Assembly: GCA_902363835.1 (NCBI GenBank)
Contig: CABJBM010000001.1
Location: 248,001 to 312,000, forward strand
DNA: 64,000 bases
Source of the DNA: Lachnospiraceae bacterium
Lineage (GTDB): Bacteria; Bacillota; Clostridia; Lachnospirales; Lachnospiraceae
Reading direction: 5' to 3'
Each line of letters begins with the position of its first letter. Position 1 is the first letter of the stretch. This document shows positions 53,582-62,354 of this stretch, one piece after another. The notes under the pieces were generated by a model that saw only the letters and a list, made by a program, of their open reading frames with translations, searched no databases and had not been told where the DNA came from. A program made the position numbers and the translations under genes.

Positions 53582-54469
53582 ATGAGTCTGATTAATACAA
53601 AACAGCTTTATTATTTTGCCACAATTGCAGAAACCGGCAATTTTACAGCCGCAGCAAAAAAACTGGGATTATCCCAGCCGCCTTTAAGCAAGCAGATTAT
53701 TCTGCTGGAAGAAGAACTTGGAGTAAGGCTTTTTGAACGAGGCTCCAGGAAAACAGAACTGACGGAAGCAGGCGCTTTTCTCTATTCCCGGGCCAGGGAC
53801 ATCCTGTCCATGATGGATTCCATTACGGAAGAGCTGCACCATTTTCCAACTGCCTCAAGAGGGGTCCTAAAGCTGGGAACCATCTCTTCTTCCGGCGCTC
53901 TGCTCCATGATTTTTTAAAAATATACTGCTGCAGTCATCCAAAGGTGCGGTTTGAGATCACAGAAGGAAATACCTACGAACTTCTGGAAAAGATGAAAAA
54001 CGGAATCGTGGAATGTGCCATTATACGGACCCCCTTTAATGGAGAAGGCTTTGAATGCGTGTACGGAAAAAAGGAACCATTAATGGCGGTTGGAAATCCC
54101 TCCTTTTTTTCAGGCATTCCCATGAATAAAATCAGGCTGACAGACCTTTCAGGCAAGCCCTTAATCTATTACCGCCGGTTTGATTCCATCATCTCCCTTG
54201 CCTTTCAAAACAGCGGCATAATACCTGATGTTTTTTGCCGCAATGACGATGCCAGGACCTGTCTCCAATGGGCGGATACCGGCCTTGGCATTGCCCTGGT
54301 GCCTGAGTCCATCAGCAGAACAGCGGAGCACACCGGCCTGGTTTTCCGGGAAATTGACTCTGAGGATACGGTTACCAGAATGGCTGCCGTATATAAGAAA
54401 AACGGATATGTTTCAAACATAGCCAGGGATTTTGTTGCTTATTTCGGAGAGCTGATGTCTCTTTCCTAA
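53582..54469 (+). CDS. LysR-family regulator divergent from ABC exporter
   Basis: A 295-residue LysR protein. The N-terminal helix-turn-helix is FATIAETGNFTAAAKKLGLSQPPLSKQI; the effector domain follows from about residue 90. AGAGGATATCCCA precedes the ATG. It is divergent from the exporter genes, which are the likely target. Its stop codon overlaps the stop of the convergent radical SAM gene by 3 bp, leaving no room for a terminator between them. The ligand is unknown. Confidence 0.9.
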   Translation: MSLINTKQLYYFATIAETGNFTAAAKKLGLSQPPLSKQIILLEEELGVRLFERGSRKTELTEAGAFLYSRARDILSMMDSITEELHHFPTASRGVLKLGTISSSGALLHDFLKIYCCSHPKVRFEITEGNTYELLEKMKNGIVECAIIRTPFNGEGFECVYGKKEPLMAVGNPSFFSGIPMNKIRLTDLSGKPLIYYRRFDSIISLAFQNSGIIPDVFCRNDDARTCLQWADTGLGIALVPESISRTAEHTGLVFREIDSEDTVTRMAAVYKKNGYVSNIARDFVAYFGELMSLS

Positions 54470-55356
54470 TCAAAAAGGCTTAACTGGGTCACCTCATAAT
54501 TCTTTTTGTATGCATGGATGATATCCTTCATCTGATATAATATTCCATACCGTTGGCACTCACAGGAAAACACCTGCCACAGCTTCCTTGCTCTTGGGCT
54601 TGTACATTCATAGCTGTTTCCATATCTTTTGATATATTCAGACACCAGATCCTGTTGGGGAAACAGCTCCCGGAGTCGGTCAAAATACCATTCTCTTTGA
54701 TTGTTGCGCAAAGTCACCCCAAAACCAGGATAAATAAAGCTGGCCCCTGCTTCATGGGCAGCTTTTACAATGGAAAGGACATTTTCCTCGCTGTCTTCCA
54801 GAAACGGAAGCACCGGCATCAATAATATTCCTGCAAATATGCCGCTTGTTCTTAAAGCCTCAATCAAAGCCAGCCGCTCTGAGGGGGTGGATACATGGGG
54901 TTCGATTTTTTTTGCCAGGCTGTCATCGGTGGTGGTAACAGTCACCTTGCAAAGAACAGGGGAATGCTCCATGATCCCCTTGAGAATATCCATATCCCGT
55001 TTAAGAAGAGCACTTTTTGTGGCAATGGCAGCCCCAAAGCCATATGCGTCAATCAGTTCCAGGGCATGTCTTGTTAATTCAAGCTTCTGCTCAAAGGGAT
55101 TGTAGGGATCGCTCATGGCTCCTGTCCCCACAACGCCGGTTTTCACCTTGCGCCTTAAATCATCCCGGATAATCCGGAGGGCATCTTCCTTGACCCGCAC
55201 GGAATCAAAATCCTGGATCCGGTAACAGTCTGACCGGCTGTCACAATAAATGCAGCCATGGCAGCACCCCTTATAAATATTCATATTGTAATCAATGCCA
55301 AACCACTGGGAACCTTTTGTTCTGGTCACTATGGTCTTTGCAGGAATATATTCCAT
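54466..55356 (-). CDS. SPL-family radical SAM protein
   Basis: A 296-residue radical SAM protein related to spore photoproduct lyase. The [4Fe-4S] motif CX3CX2C is CCHGCIYC near residues 32-39 (with CDSRSDCY next). The SAM-binding AMSDPYNPFE and TATKSALLKRDMDIL-type blocks are present. The true SPL catalytic cysteine of spore-lyase enzymes is not clearly identifiable by eye, so this may be one of the uncharacterised Rv2578c/SPL-like proteins that are common in clostridia. AAGGGATGAAAGCAG precedes the ATG. Substrate unknown; monocistronic. Confidence 0.85.
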   Translation of the reverse strand: MEYIPAKTIVTRTKGSQWFGIDYNMNIYKGCCHGCIYCDSRSDCYRIQDFDSVRVKEDALRIIRDDLRRKVKTGVVGTGAMSDPYNPFEQKLELTRHALELIDAYGFGAAIATKSALLKRDMDILKGIMEHSPVLCKVTVTTTDDSLAKKIEPHVSTPSERLALIEALRTSGIFAGILLMPVLPFLEDSEENVLSIVKAAHEAGASFIYPGFGVTLRNNQREWYFDRLRELFPQQDLVSEYIKRYGNSYECTSPRARKLWQVFSCECQRYGILYQMKDIIHAYKKNYEVTQLSLFD

Positions 55357-55514
55357 CTGCTTTCATCCCTTTCTTCTCTGCCATTCAATACTCATTGGAT
55401 TCATTCTATGATCAATTGCCGGATCTGTCAATCAGGTACAGGGGTTTTACCGGCTATCCGCCAAATTATAAATGGTACAGTTGAACTGAAACGTTATTTG
55501 AATTAGAGAATGCC

Positions 55515-55543
55515 TTGATATTTTTTTAAGCCCATGATAATAT
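55515..55543 (+). promoter_or_regulatory. Promoter of yihY-family gene
   Basis: TTGATA (55515-55520), 17 bp, TAATAT (55538-55543) on the plus strand; the ATG lies about 43 bp downstream. Confidence 0.45.
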
Positions 55544-55586
55544 GCTAATACCAACGGGGAAAATCATGGCAGGAAAAGGAGATATT

Positions 55587-56423
55587 ATGATTCGTTTCTT
55601 ATTGCGCTGCAAACAAATCTATGACAAATACACCAAGGATGAAATGACCGTGTATGCGGCTCAGGCCTCTTTTTTCTCCATCATCGCGGCATTTCCTTTT
55701 ATGATGCTTTTGCTGGCAGCGATACAGCTTATTCCATCCATTACAAAAGCCAATCTGCTTCAGCTTATTGTTACAATCATCCCAAGCACCCTGGAAATGA
55801 ACAGCGTAATTGTCACTGTCATTGACGACCTTTATACCAATTCACCGGCAGCCGTTCTTTCAGCGACCGCAGTGGCTGCCATATGGTCCGCCTCCCGCGG
55901 GATGCTCAGCATTGAAAGGGGCTTAAACCGGGTATTCGGTCACGAGAAAAAGCGGAATTATATTGTGACCCGGCTCATCTGTGCAGGATATACCATTATT
56001 TTTATGATCATCTGCCTTTTGACCCTTGTGCTGCTGGTCCTTGGAAGCTCTATCCAGGGATTCATGAACCGCCATTTTCCCCTATTGGCTGAGATCACCC
56101 AGTATGTACTTACATTCCGGACCATGCTTGTATTCATGCTGACAGGCTGCTTTGCCGTTCTTTATACTTATGTTCCGGAAAAAAAGCAGGATTTTTTAAG
56201 CCAGCTTCCGGGAGCTACCTTTTGCACATTGGGATGGATTGCATTTTCCTTTGCTTTTTCCATTTACTTTAACAATTTCGGCAATTACTCAGTCATGTAC
56301 GGAAGCCTTACCGCCATTGTCCTGCTGATGCTGTGGATTTATTCCTGTATCTGCATCCTGTTTTTCGGAGCAGAGATCAATTACTATTTTTCCGTAAACT
56401 GGAAGGAGCATACACGCTCTTAA
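55587..56423 (+). CDS. YihY/BrkB-family membrane protein
   Basis: A 278-residue inner-membrane protein with about six hydrophobic segments. Family marks are MTVYAAQASFFSIIAAFPFM, AIWSASRGMLSIERGLNRV and LWIYSCICILFFGAEINY at the end. The family was once mislabelled ribonuclease BN; its actual function is unclear. The start at 55587 has AAAGGAGATATT upstream; a longer reading adds 15 residues without one. It faces the convergent cysK gene across a strong terminator. Confidence 0.9.
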   Translation: MIRFLLRCKQIYDKYTKDEMTVYAAQASFFSIIAAFPFMMLLLAAIQLIPSITKANLLQLIVTIIPSTLEMNSVIVTVIDDLYTNSPAAVLSATAVAAIWSASRGMLSIERGLNRVFGHEKKRNYIVTRLICAGYTIIFMIICLLTLVLLVLGSSIQGFMNRHFPLLAEITQYVLTFRTMLVFMLTGCFAVLYTYVPEKKQDFLSQLPGATFCTLGWIAFSFAFSIYFNNFGNYSVMYGSLTAIVLLMLWIYSCICILFFGAEINYYFSVNWKEHTRS

Positions 56424-56424
56424 T

Positions 56425-56463
56425 AAAAAACCAGGGCCTGCAATAAGGCAGTCCTGGTTTTTT
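56425..56463. terminator. Bidirectional terminator between yihY and cysK
   Basis: AAAAAACCAGG.GCCTGC / GGCAG.CCTGGTTTTTT, a stem flanked by A and T runs on both sides. Confidence 0.85.
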
Positions 56464-56489
56464 CTGATTTACAGTCTTTATTAAATTAT

Positions 56490-57419
56490 TCAGGTAAACA
56501 AGGGGGTGGATAAGTATCTATCCCCTGTATCCGGAAGAATGACTACGATCTTCTTCCCGGCATATTCAGGGCGCTTTGCCACTTCCCTGGCAGCCCATAC
56601 GGCAGCTGCGGAAGAGATTCCCACTAAAATTCCTTCTGTCTGTGCCAGTTCTTTTCCTGTCTCATAAGCATCTGCGTTTTCCACTTGTATGATTTCATCA
56701 TAAACGGACCGATTCAGGATGGACGGAACAAATCCGGCCCCGATTCCCTGAATTCCATGAGGACCTGGGTTCCCTCCGGAAAGGACCGGGGAGGCGGCAG
56801 GTTCCACTGCGATCACCTTTATTTCAGGATTCTTACTCTTTAAGTACTCTCCTGCTCCGGTGATGGTTCCTCCGGTTCCTACACCGGCAATGAAAACATC
56901 AATTATTCCATCAGTGTCCTCCCATATCTCCGGACCGGTGGTTTCACGATGGGCTTTGGAATTGGATGGATTTTCAAACTGCCCCAGAATAATGGAACCG
57001 TCTATCTCATTTTGCAGTTCCTTTGCCTTTGCTATGGCTCCTGACATCCCCTTTGCACCTTCCGTTAATACGATTTCCGCTCCGTAGGCTTTTAAAAGGT
57101 TGCGCCGTTCCACGCTCATGGTCTCCGGCATGGTAAGAATCGCCCGGTATCCCCTCATTGCCGCGATGCTGGCAATGCCGATTCCCGTGTTGCCGGAGGT
57201 GGGTTCTATGATGGTTGCGCCCGGCTTTAAAATACCGGAATTCTCCGCATCCTGAATCATATAAAGGGCAGCCCTGTCTTTTACGCTTCCAGCCGGATTA
57301 AAATATTCCAGCTTTGCTATGATGGAAGCTTCCGCCTTATGGCGTTTCCCATAATTGCACAATTCCACAAGGGGCGTGCGGCCGATCAGTTCTGATGCGC
57401 TTTTTTTGATATTTCCCAT
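56490..57419 (-). CDS. cysK: Cysteine synthase (O-acetylserine sulfhydrylase)
   Basis: PLP enzyme making cysteine from O-acetylserine and sulfide. The 309 residues have the PLP lysine (Lys47, [15 protein letters not shown]), the substrate loop [12 protein letters not shown], the phosphate-binding [15 protein letters not shown] and [13 protein letters not shown] at the end. Start at 57419 because GAGG lies 6 nt upstream; the longer reading adds 29 residues that do not belong to the family. Relatives such as cystathionine synthases are similar, but these motifs are typical CysK. Confidence 0.93.
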   Translation of the reverse strand: MGNIKKSASELIGRTPLVELCNYGKRHKAEASIIAKLEYFNPAGSVKDRAALYMIQDAENSGILKPGATIIEPTSGNTGIGIASIAAMRGYRAILTMPETMSVERRNLLKAYGAEIVLTEGAKGMSGAIAKAKELQNEIDGSIILGQFENPSNSKAHRETTGPEIWEDTDGIIDVFIAGVGTGGTITGAGEYLKSKNPEIKVIAVEPAASPVLSGGNPGPHGIQGIGAGFVPSILNRSVYDEIIQVENADAYETGKELAQTEGILVGISSAAAVWAAREVAKRPEYAGKKIVVILPDTGDRYLSTPLFT

Positions 57420-57532
57420 ATTCATCCTCTTTTCCACTGCAAACGATTGTAAAACAGATTCCCTTTTTATTTCAGCATTTCCCAACACTTCTGCCCTTTG
57501 CTGCACAGTGCAAAGCCGATCCGGCTGAGCCC

Positions 57533-59029
57533 TTATGACAGTTCATACAGCCTGGTGTATTTTTCTTTCACATACCGGAGGAAGTAATCCGGTGTAAAAT
57601 CCTCTCCTGTAATATCCTTTAAGATCTCACGGCTGGTTTTCAGCTTTCCAAACTTATGAATATGCTCCCTTAAATATTCTTTTATTACATCAATCTTCCC
57701 ATCAATAAGAAGCTTGTCAAAATCCATCTCTTTTTTCATATGGTAATAAAGCTGTGCTCCAAAAGCATTTCCCAGGGCATAAGACGGAAAATAGCCCATA
57801 AGCCCCTGGGACCAGTGAATATCCTGCAGGATCCCTTCCGATGGATTTTCAGGACGCACTCCAAGATATTCCTCGTATTTATCCGCCCAGATTTCAGGAA
57901 GCTTCTTTAAGTCCACATCTTCTTCCATGATCATCTTCTCAATTTCATATCGAATCATGATATGGAGATTGTAGGTGAGTTCGTCGGCCTCTGTACGGAT
58001 AAAGCTTGGCTCAACTTTATTAATTGCCTCCACAAACTGCTCTCTGGAGATTTCCTTTAATTTTTCAGGATAAAGCTCCTGGAGTTTCTCATAAAGAGGA
58101 ACCCAGAAAGCATGGCTGCGGCCGATGATATTCTCAAAAAAGCGGGACTGGGATTCGTGCATCCCCATGGATGTCCCCTGCCCCACAGGCGTTTGTGTAA
58201 GCTCATCGCTGATCCCCAGCTCATAAAGTCCGTGACCGGCTTCATGGATCACGGAGAACATGGAACTATCCACTTTCTTCCCGTAGCTGGTGGTGATTCT
58301 TACATCATGGTTGTGAAGATTGGTGGTAAAGGGATGAGCACTTTCCGCAAGCACGCCCTTTGTAAAGTCAAAGCCAACATATTCCGCAAGATAGCGGGCC
58401 ATCTCCCTTTGCTTTTCCTCAGGATATCCGCCTGACAGGAAAGAATCATCAATGGTCTTTCCATTGTCCTTGATCTCTTTTAAAAGCGGTACGATCTCCT
58501 CTTTCAGACGGCTGAAAAACTCATCCAAAAGCTCCGTATTGAATCCTTTTTCAAACTCATCCAACAGGACGTCATAAAGTTTCTGACCTTCCTTTTTCCG
58601 GTAAGAAGCGAATTTCTTTTTAAAGCCAATCACCTTTTCAAGAGTGGGCGCAAAGGAATCAAAATCTTCGTCTTTTTTGGCTTTTGACCAGATCCTGGCA
58701 GCCTCAGCTATGAGCTGGGCATTATCCCGGTATTCCTTTGACGGGATGCACACCAGCTCTTCTCTGGCTTCCTTTGCTCCCTTGACAATGGCCCGCTCCA
58801 CATCAGACAGGCTTTTGTCTTCCTCACAGTCAGCAATGGCTTTCCCCATCTCTTCCCCTGTTATTACCCTGTAATATTCCTCAGAAAGCGCACCGATCAC
58901 TCTTGAAGTATAGGATCCGGCACCTTCCGGCGCAAGAGTTTCATTATCCCACTCAAAAAGGACCAGGGAAGTCTGAAGCGCCATGGTCTTTTCCAGTAAA
59001 GAGGACAAAATTTCATAAGATTTGCTCAT
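57533..59029 (-). CDS. M32 carboxypeptidase (thermostable carboxypeptidase 1 family)
   Basis: Metallocarboxypeptidase that removes C-terminal residues from cytoplasmic peptides. The 498-residue, almost all-helical protein has the HEXXH-type zinc site [14 protein letters not shown] (about residue 262), followed by the family motifs [17 protein letters not shown] with the third ligand Glu, and [12 protein letters not shown]. It starts at 59029 after AAAGGAGAAACTGATT; the upstream reading is non-homologous. It is 110 bp upstream of cysK and probably forms a separate unit. Confidence 0.93.
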   Translation of the reverse strand: MSKSYEILSSLLEKTMALQTSLVLFEWDNETLAPEGAGSYTSRVIGALSEEYYRVITGEEMGKAIADCEEDKSLSDVERAIVKGAKEAREELVCIPSKEYRDNAQLIAEAARIWSKAKKDEDFDSFAPTLEKVIGFKKKFASYRKKEGQKLYDVLLDEFEKGFNTELLDEFFSRLKEEIVPLLKEIKDNGKTIDDSFLSGGYPEEKQREMARYLAEYVGFDFTKGVLAESAHPFTTNLHNHDVRITTSYGKKVDSSMFSVIHEAGHGLYELGISDELTQTPVGQGTSMGMHESQSRFFENIIGRSHAFWVPLYEKLQELYPEKLKEISREQFVEAINKVEPSFIRTEADELTYNLHIMIRYEIEKMIMEEDVDLKKLPEIWADKYEEYLGVRPENPSEGILQDIHWSQGLMGYFPSYALGNAFGAQLYYHMKKEMDFDKLLIDGKIDVIKEYLREHIHKFGKLKTSREILKDITGEDFTPDYFLRYVKEKYTRLYELS

Positions 59030-59157
59030 AATCAGTTTCTCCTTTATTTCTGTAAGTAATGAGCCAGATGCAGGAATCCAAGTACTCCTGTATCTGGCCA
59101 ATGCTGCAAGGGTCAAATATTCTGTAACTTTCTACAGGGTATTTGATTCAAAATCAG

Positions 59158-59181
59158 GGACACTCTGTATGAGTGTCCCCA
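59158..59181 (-). terminator. Hairpin after the exonuclease gene
   Basis: GGGACACTC/GAGTGTCCC stem with a 6-nt loop. The minus-strand tail CTGATTTTG is only moderately T-rich. Confidence 0.45.
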
Positions 59182-59210
59182 GGCAGAATGAAAAAATACT
59201 TTTAAAACTA

Positions 59211-60287
59211 TCATTTTCCTGTTCCAAAAATGGACGCTTCTTTTATATCAAGAGTTTTCAGCCATTTTTTAACTTTTTCTTCCTGATACGATTTTGCAGA
59301 AAAATCTTCAAGTTCCATATCAATGGGAATATCCGTTTTCATGGTAGCCAGGGTTTTGGAAAGCAGGGCCGCCTTTTCCCCGCATAATTCTTCCTCACTG
59401 GTTTTTGTCAATGCCTTATAAGGAGAACGGGTGATTCCCAATTGGTTTTTCCAGAAATCCTGAAGCTCTTTTAAACTTTTTTTATCTGATTCGGCCTCGC
59501 GTATGGAACGGTATATCTCTTCCACAGTGCCGTATTCCCGAAGAAGCGGAGGAACCGCGCTGCTTACTCCCTTTACTCCCGGAATATTGTCAGAAGGATC
59601 TCCCTGAATTCCCTTTAAATCTGTAATCTGTTCCGGCCATACTCCCTCTTCTCTCAGTACCGTATCAGCCGTGTATTCAAAAACCTTTTCAGGAAGGTTG
59701 ACTTCATCTTTTTTTACGCCGTAAAAAGAGTAATATTTTTTATACAGCTCATCCGCCTTTTCCTGCCGCGACTGAACCATCCATGCCCGGACATTGTATT
59801 CGTCGTTTACCAGCTGGAGATAGTCATGGTCTTTTGTGAGAAGAATCATGGGAATTTCCTCCCTGAATTTCATCACCAGGCTTCCGGCATAATCGTCGGC
59901 TTCATACTGTTCACTTAAAAGCACCTGAAAGCCCACGTCTTTTAATATTTCCTCCATCAGTACAAACTGGCTCTTTAACGGTTCCGGTGTAACTCCCCTG
60001 GTTCCCTTATAATCCGGATACAGTTCCCTGCGAAAGGTATCCCTGGTTCTGTCAAACACAAAGGCAATGTGGTCCGGCTGCTGCTTTTTCATTAAGGAGA
60101 CCACCATTTTAAGCATTCCAAAAACAGCATTGGTATAAGTTCCGTCCTTTGCATGAAGGATCTTATCATAATGCTTCTGCTTTTCCTCCTCTGATTTTGC
60201 AAACATGATTTCCCTTGGTAAAACCGCATAATAACAGGTCGACAGCATAGAAGAACCGTCAACAACTACAAATTTTCTTTCAGACAT
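59211..60287 (-). CDS. Stand-alone 5'-3' exonuclease (FEN/Pol I N-domain type)
   Basis: A 358-residue PIN/FEN-type nuclease resembling the N-terminal domain of DNA polymerase I, but without polymerase. An acidic centre opens it (VVVDGSSMLS, then YDKILHAKDGTYTNAVFGML and AFVFDRTRDTFR), and the helix-hairpin-helix LKGIQGDPSDNIPGVKGVSS that grips DNA lies about residue 210. Such proteins remove RNA primers or flaps. The start at 60287 has GGAG 6 nt upstream. It is directly preceded, with a 34-bp gap, by a 77-residue protein with which it probably forms an operon. Pol I itself is not in the window, so whether this complements or duplicates its nuclease is unknown. Confidence 0.88.
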   Translation of the reverse strand: MSERKFVVVDGSSMLSTCYYAVLPREIMFAKSEEEKQKHYDKILHAKDGTYTNAVFGMLKMVVSLMKKQQPDHIAFVFDRTRDTFRRELYPDYKGTRGVTPEPLKSQFVLMEEILKDVGFQVLLSEQYEADDYAGSLVMKFREEIPMILLTKDHDYLQLVNDEYNVRAWMVQSRQEKADELYKKYYSFYGVKKDEVNLPEKVFEYTADTVLREEGVWPEQITDLKGIQGDPSDNIPGVKGVSSAVPPLLREYGTVEEIYRSIREAESDKKSLKELQDFWKNQLGITRSPYKALTKTSEEELCGEKAALLSKTLATMKTDIPIDMELEDFSAKSYQEEKVKKWLKTLDIKEASIFGTGK

Positions 60288-60321
60288 GTATTTCTCCATT
60301 TCTTCCCATATCTTTGCAGAA

Positions 60322-60555
60322 TTAAGTAAAATAACTCTGCAACTCTGTTTCATTTTTTGCACCCAGACGCTTCATAACTTCTTTCCGTTCCTGGGCGGAT
60401 AATCCTTTCCACAGCTTTTGTACGCGAGGGTCCCCAAATCCAATATAGGGCACCCCATTTCGCTCGCATTCATAGGATGACAAGTAGTGATTGAGAGCAC
60501 TCCATTCCACATAAAATGTATTGATGCTGCGGCTTAAAGAGCTTACTTTTACCAT
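60322..60555 (-). CDS. Small conserved-looking protein of unknown function (77 aa)
   Basis: A 77-residue protein preceded by the strong ribosome site GGGGAGGAAGGAAC. It is rich in charged and aromatic residues (KVSSLSRSINTFYVEWSALN, YIGFGDPRVQKLWKGLSAQE) and has no membrane segment. The position, directly upstream of the exonuclease gene on the same strand, suggests coexpression. I do not recognise a family. Confidence 0.65.
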   Translation of the reverse strand: MVKVSSLSRSINTFYVEWSALNHYLSSYECERNGVPYIGFGDPRVQKLWKGLSAQERKEVMKRLGAKNETELQSYFT

Positions 60556-60766
60556 GTTCCTTCCTCCCCGATAAATTTGTCCTGTTTCATGATACGAACT
60601 ATTTTCTTAACACCAATTCCAGACATCTTCTCCCATATCATCCAGCAAAACCTGAATTCCCCCTCCAAACATGCCCTATCAGATATTCAGATTTATTATA
60701 CTCTGAATTTCCAGTTATTCATAGTCCAATCCTAAAGTTTTAACATATAATTTTCCTCAAAAGGCG

Positions 60767-60795
60767 TTGAACTATGTAGCCATAGGACTTATAAT
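60767..60795 (+). promoter_or_regulatory. SigA promoter of cheW-CZB gene
   Basis: TTGAAC (60767-60772), 17 bp, TATAAT (60790-60795), about 45 bp before the ATG. The rest of the 285-bp gap (60556-60766) shows nothing I can name. Confidence 0.6.
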
Positions 60796-60840
60796 ACAAA
60801 TATCAAACAAATATATAAAAAGGGAAGGTACTATCAGAAA

Positions 60841-61662
60841 ATGGAAAAAGAGATCAAATATCCGTATATTTTATTCAAAATTGCCGGTTCCCTCTATTGC
60901 ATTAACAGCAAATACATATCAACCATTGTGCAGCTCCCCAACTACAGCACAATACCGGCTGCCCCGGCTAATGTGACCGGAATGTTCAAATACCGGAATG
61001 AGGTCATTCAAATGCTTGACCTGCGGATCACATTAGGGTTAAAATCCATTTCCGATGAATGTAAGAATTTTGAAGAGATGATTGACGCCAGAAAGCAGGA
61101 CCACATCAATTGGGTAAAGGAACTGGAGCGCTTCATCGAAGAAGGAGGAAATTTCCGCCTGGCAAAGGATCCCCATCAGTGTGCCCTGGGAAGATGGTAC
61201 GATAATTTTAAAACCGACAACCTTACCGTTGCCAATCATCTCCGTAAAATAGAGGAACCTCATGCAAAGCTTCATATGGCTGCAGATGAGGCGGACCGCT
61301 GTAAAAAGGACTGCGAAAACTGCGACAGGGATGAATGCCTGCTTAAGGTTTTAAAACGGGTAAAGGATGAATCCATGCCAACTATCTTAAGTCTTTTGGA
61401 CGAGACAAAGAATATATTCCGTTCCACCATTTTCAAAGAGATGGTCCTGATATTGGATGGCATCAAATGGGGGATCGTGGTGGATGAGATCGTTGCCGTA
61501 GAAGACTTGGACATCATTGCAGACAGGGAGCAGGATCCTATGGTAAGACGCTGCTCCTACATCAATCATGTGATGGAAAGTCCCAAAAGCGAAGGCCTGA
61601 TCTTTGAACTTAACACAAATGCCCTGTCAGCCAAATTAAAAGAGCTGGAAGCTGCTTTTTAA
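60841..61662 (+). CDS. CheW domain protein with inserted zinc-binding CZB domain and Cys cluster
   Basis: A 273-residue chemotaxis-type protein. Residues 1-70 and about 198-262 are the two halves of a CheW domain (ILFKIAGSLYCINSKYISTI and LILDGIKWGIVVDEIVAVED). Between them lies a CZB chemoreceptor zinc-binding domain with its ligands His88, Cys114 (HQCALGRWY), His141 and His145 (EEPHAKLH). Right after it is an extra cluster Cys154, Cys158, Cys161, Cys166 (CX3CX2CX4C) that is not part of ordinary CZB. The protein could link CheA-type signalling to zinc or to redox state. It is monocistronic with its own promoter and has no chemotaxis neighbours. Confidence 0.88.
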   Translation: MEKEIKYPYILFKIAGSLYCINSKYISTIVQLPNYSTIPAAPANVTGMFKYRNEVIQMLDLRITLGLKSISDECKNFEEMIDARKQDHINWVKELERFIEEGGNFRLAKDPHQCALGRWYDNFKTDNLTVANHLRKIEEPHAKLHMAADEADRCKKDCENCDRDECLLKVLKRVKDESMPTILSLLDETKNIFRSTIFKEMVLILDGIKWGIVVDEIVAVEDLDIIADREQDPMVRRCSYINHVMESPKSEGLIFELNTNALSAKLKELEAAF

Positions 61663-61692
61663 AGCCTTCCTTTATTTGGCTTCCTGTGAAAA

Positions 61693-61727
61693 GAGCCGGA
61701 AAAGTTGGCGTTAAACTTTTCCGGCTC
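61693..61727 (-). terminator. Terminator of the Nudix gene and end of the cheW-CZB gene
   Basis: A 14-bp stem GAGCCGGAAAAGTT/AACTTTTCCGGCTC with a 7-nt loop; TTTTC follows on the minus strand. The plus strand lacks a T run. Confidence 0.6.
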
Positions 61728-61765
61728 CCTTGACTAAATTCCAGGTGCTTTCCTGGCCTTATCTC

Positions 61766-62218
61766 TCAGAAATACTTCTTATTGCCCCACAAATTACTCT
61801 TCTTTAAATCCAGATATTCATTGTAGGCCTTTTCCAATATCTGCTTTTCATTGGAAAACTTCAGAAGATGATACGCTTCATGGAACTTGTAATATCCTGA
61901 ATCAATAAAATATTCTTCCCGCTGTGGTTTACTGTAATAGCTGTCGGCCATCATTAGATACCAGTGCACATCTTTTTCCACCATATCCTGAGGCGTGTTA
62001 AAGGAGTACTGGCTCTTGCCAATGTACTTGATTATGGACGCACTTACCCCTGTCTCTTCCTTTACTTCCCGGAGAGCCGTCTCTTTGTACTCTTCACCCG
62101 CTTCTACTGTTCCCTTTGGCAAAACCCAACCTTCATACTTATTTTTGTAATTCTTATATAAAACCAGAATTTTACCTCGAAAAATAACCACACCGCCACA
62201 ACTCGTTGCTTCTATCAT
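61766..62218 (-). CDS. Nudix hydrolase
   Basis: A 150-residue Nudix phosphohydrolase. The Nudix box is complete: GTVEAGEEYKETALREVKEE followed by TGV, with the catalytic REVKEE glutamates. The start at 62218 lies after GGAGGAATTGCA. The family hydrolyses nucleoside diphosphate-X substrates such as oxidised dNTPs, ADP-ribose or Ap4A; the particular substrate is not readable. It has its own promoter upstream of a 75-nt leader. Confidence 0.9.
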   Translation of the reverse strand: MIEATSCGGVVIFRGKILVLYKNYKNKYEGWVLPKGTVEAGEEYKETALREVKEETGVSASIIKYIGKSQYSFNTPQDMVEKDVHWYLMMADSYYSKPQREEYFIDSGYYKFHEAYHLLKFSNEKQILEKAYNEYLDLKKSNLWGNKKYF

Positions 62219-62291
62219 TGCAATTCCTCCAGAGTGAAACCGTAACTTCCCTTGGAAGCTCCGGTTTTGGTGTGTCACACAGACTGGGTCT

Positions 62292-62320
62292 AGTATACCT
62301 CTTTTTGGACTCATATGCAA
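62292..62320 (-). promoter_or_regulatory. Promoter of the Nudix gene
   Basis: Minus strand TTGCAT (62315-62320), 17 bp, TATACT (62292-62297). Confidence 0.5.
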
Positions 62321-62354
62321 GTGCGTAATCATTGAAAACAAATATCATTTGCTT

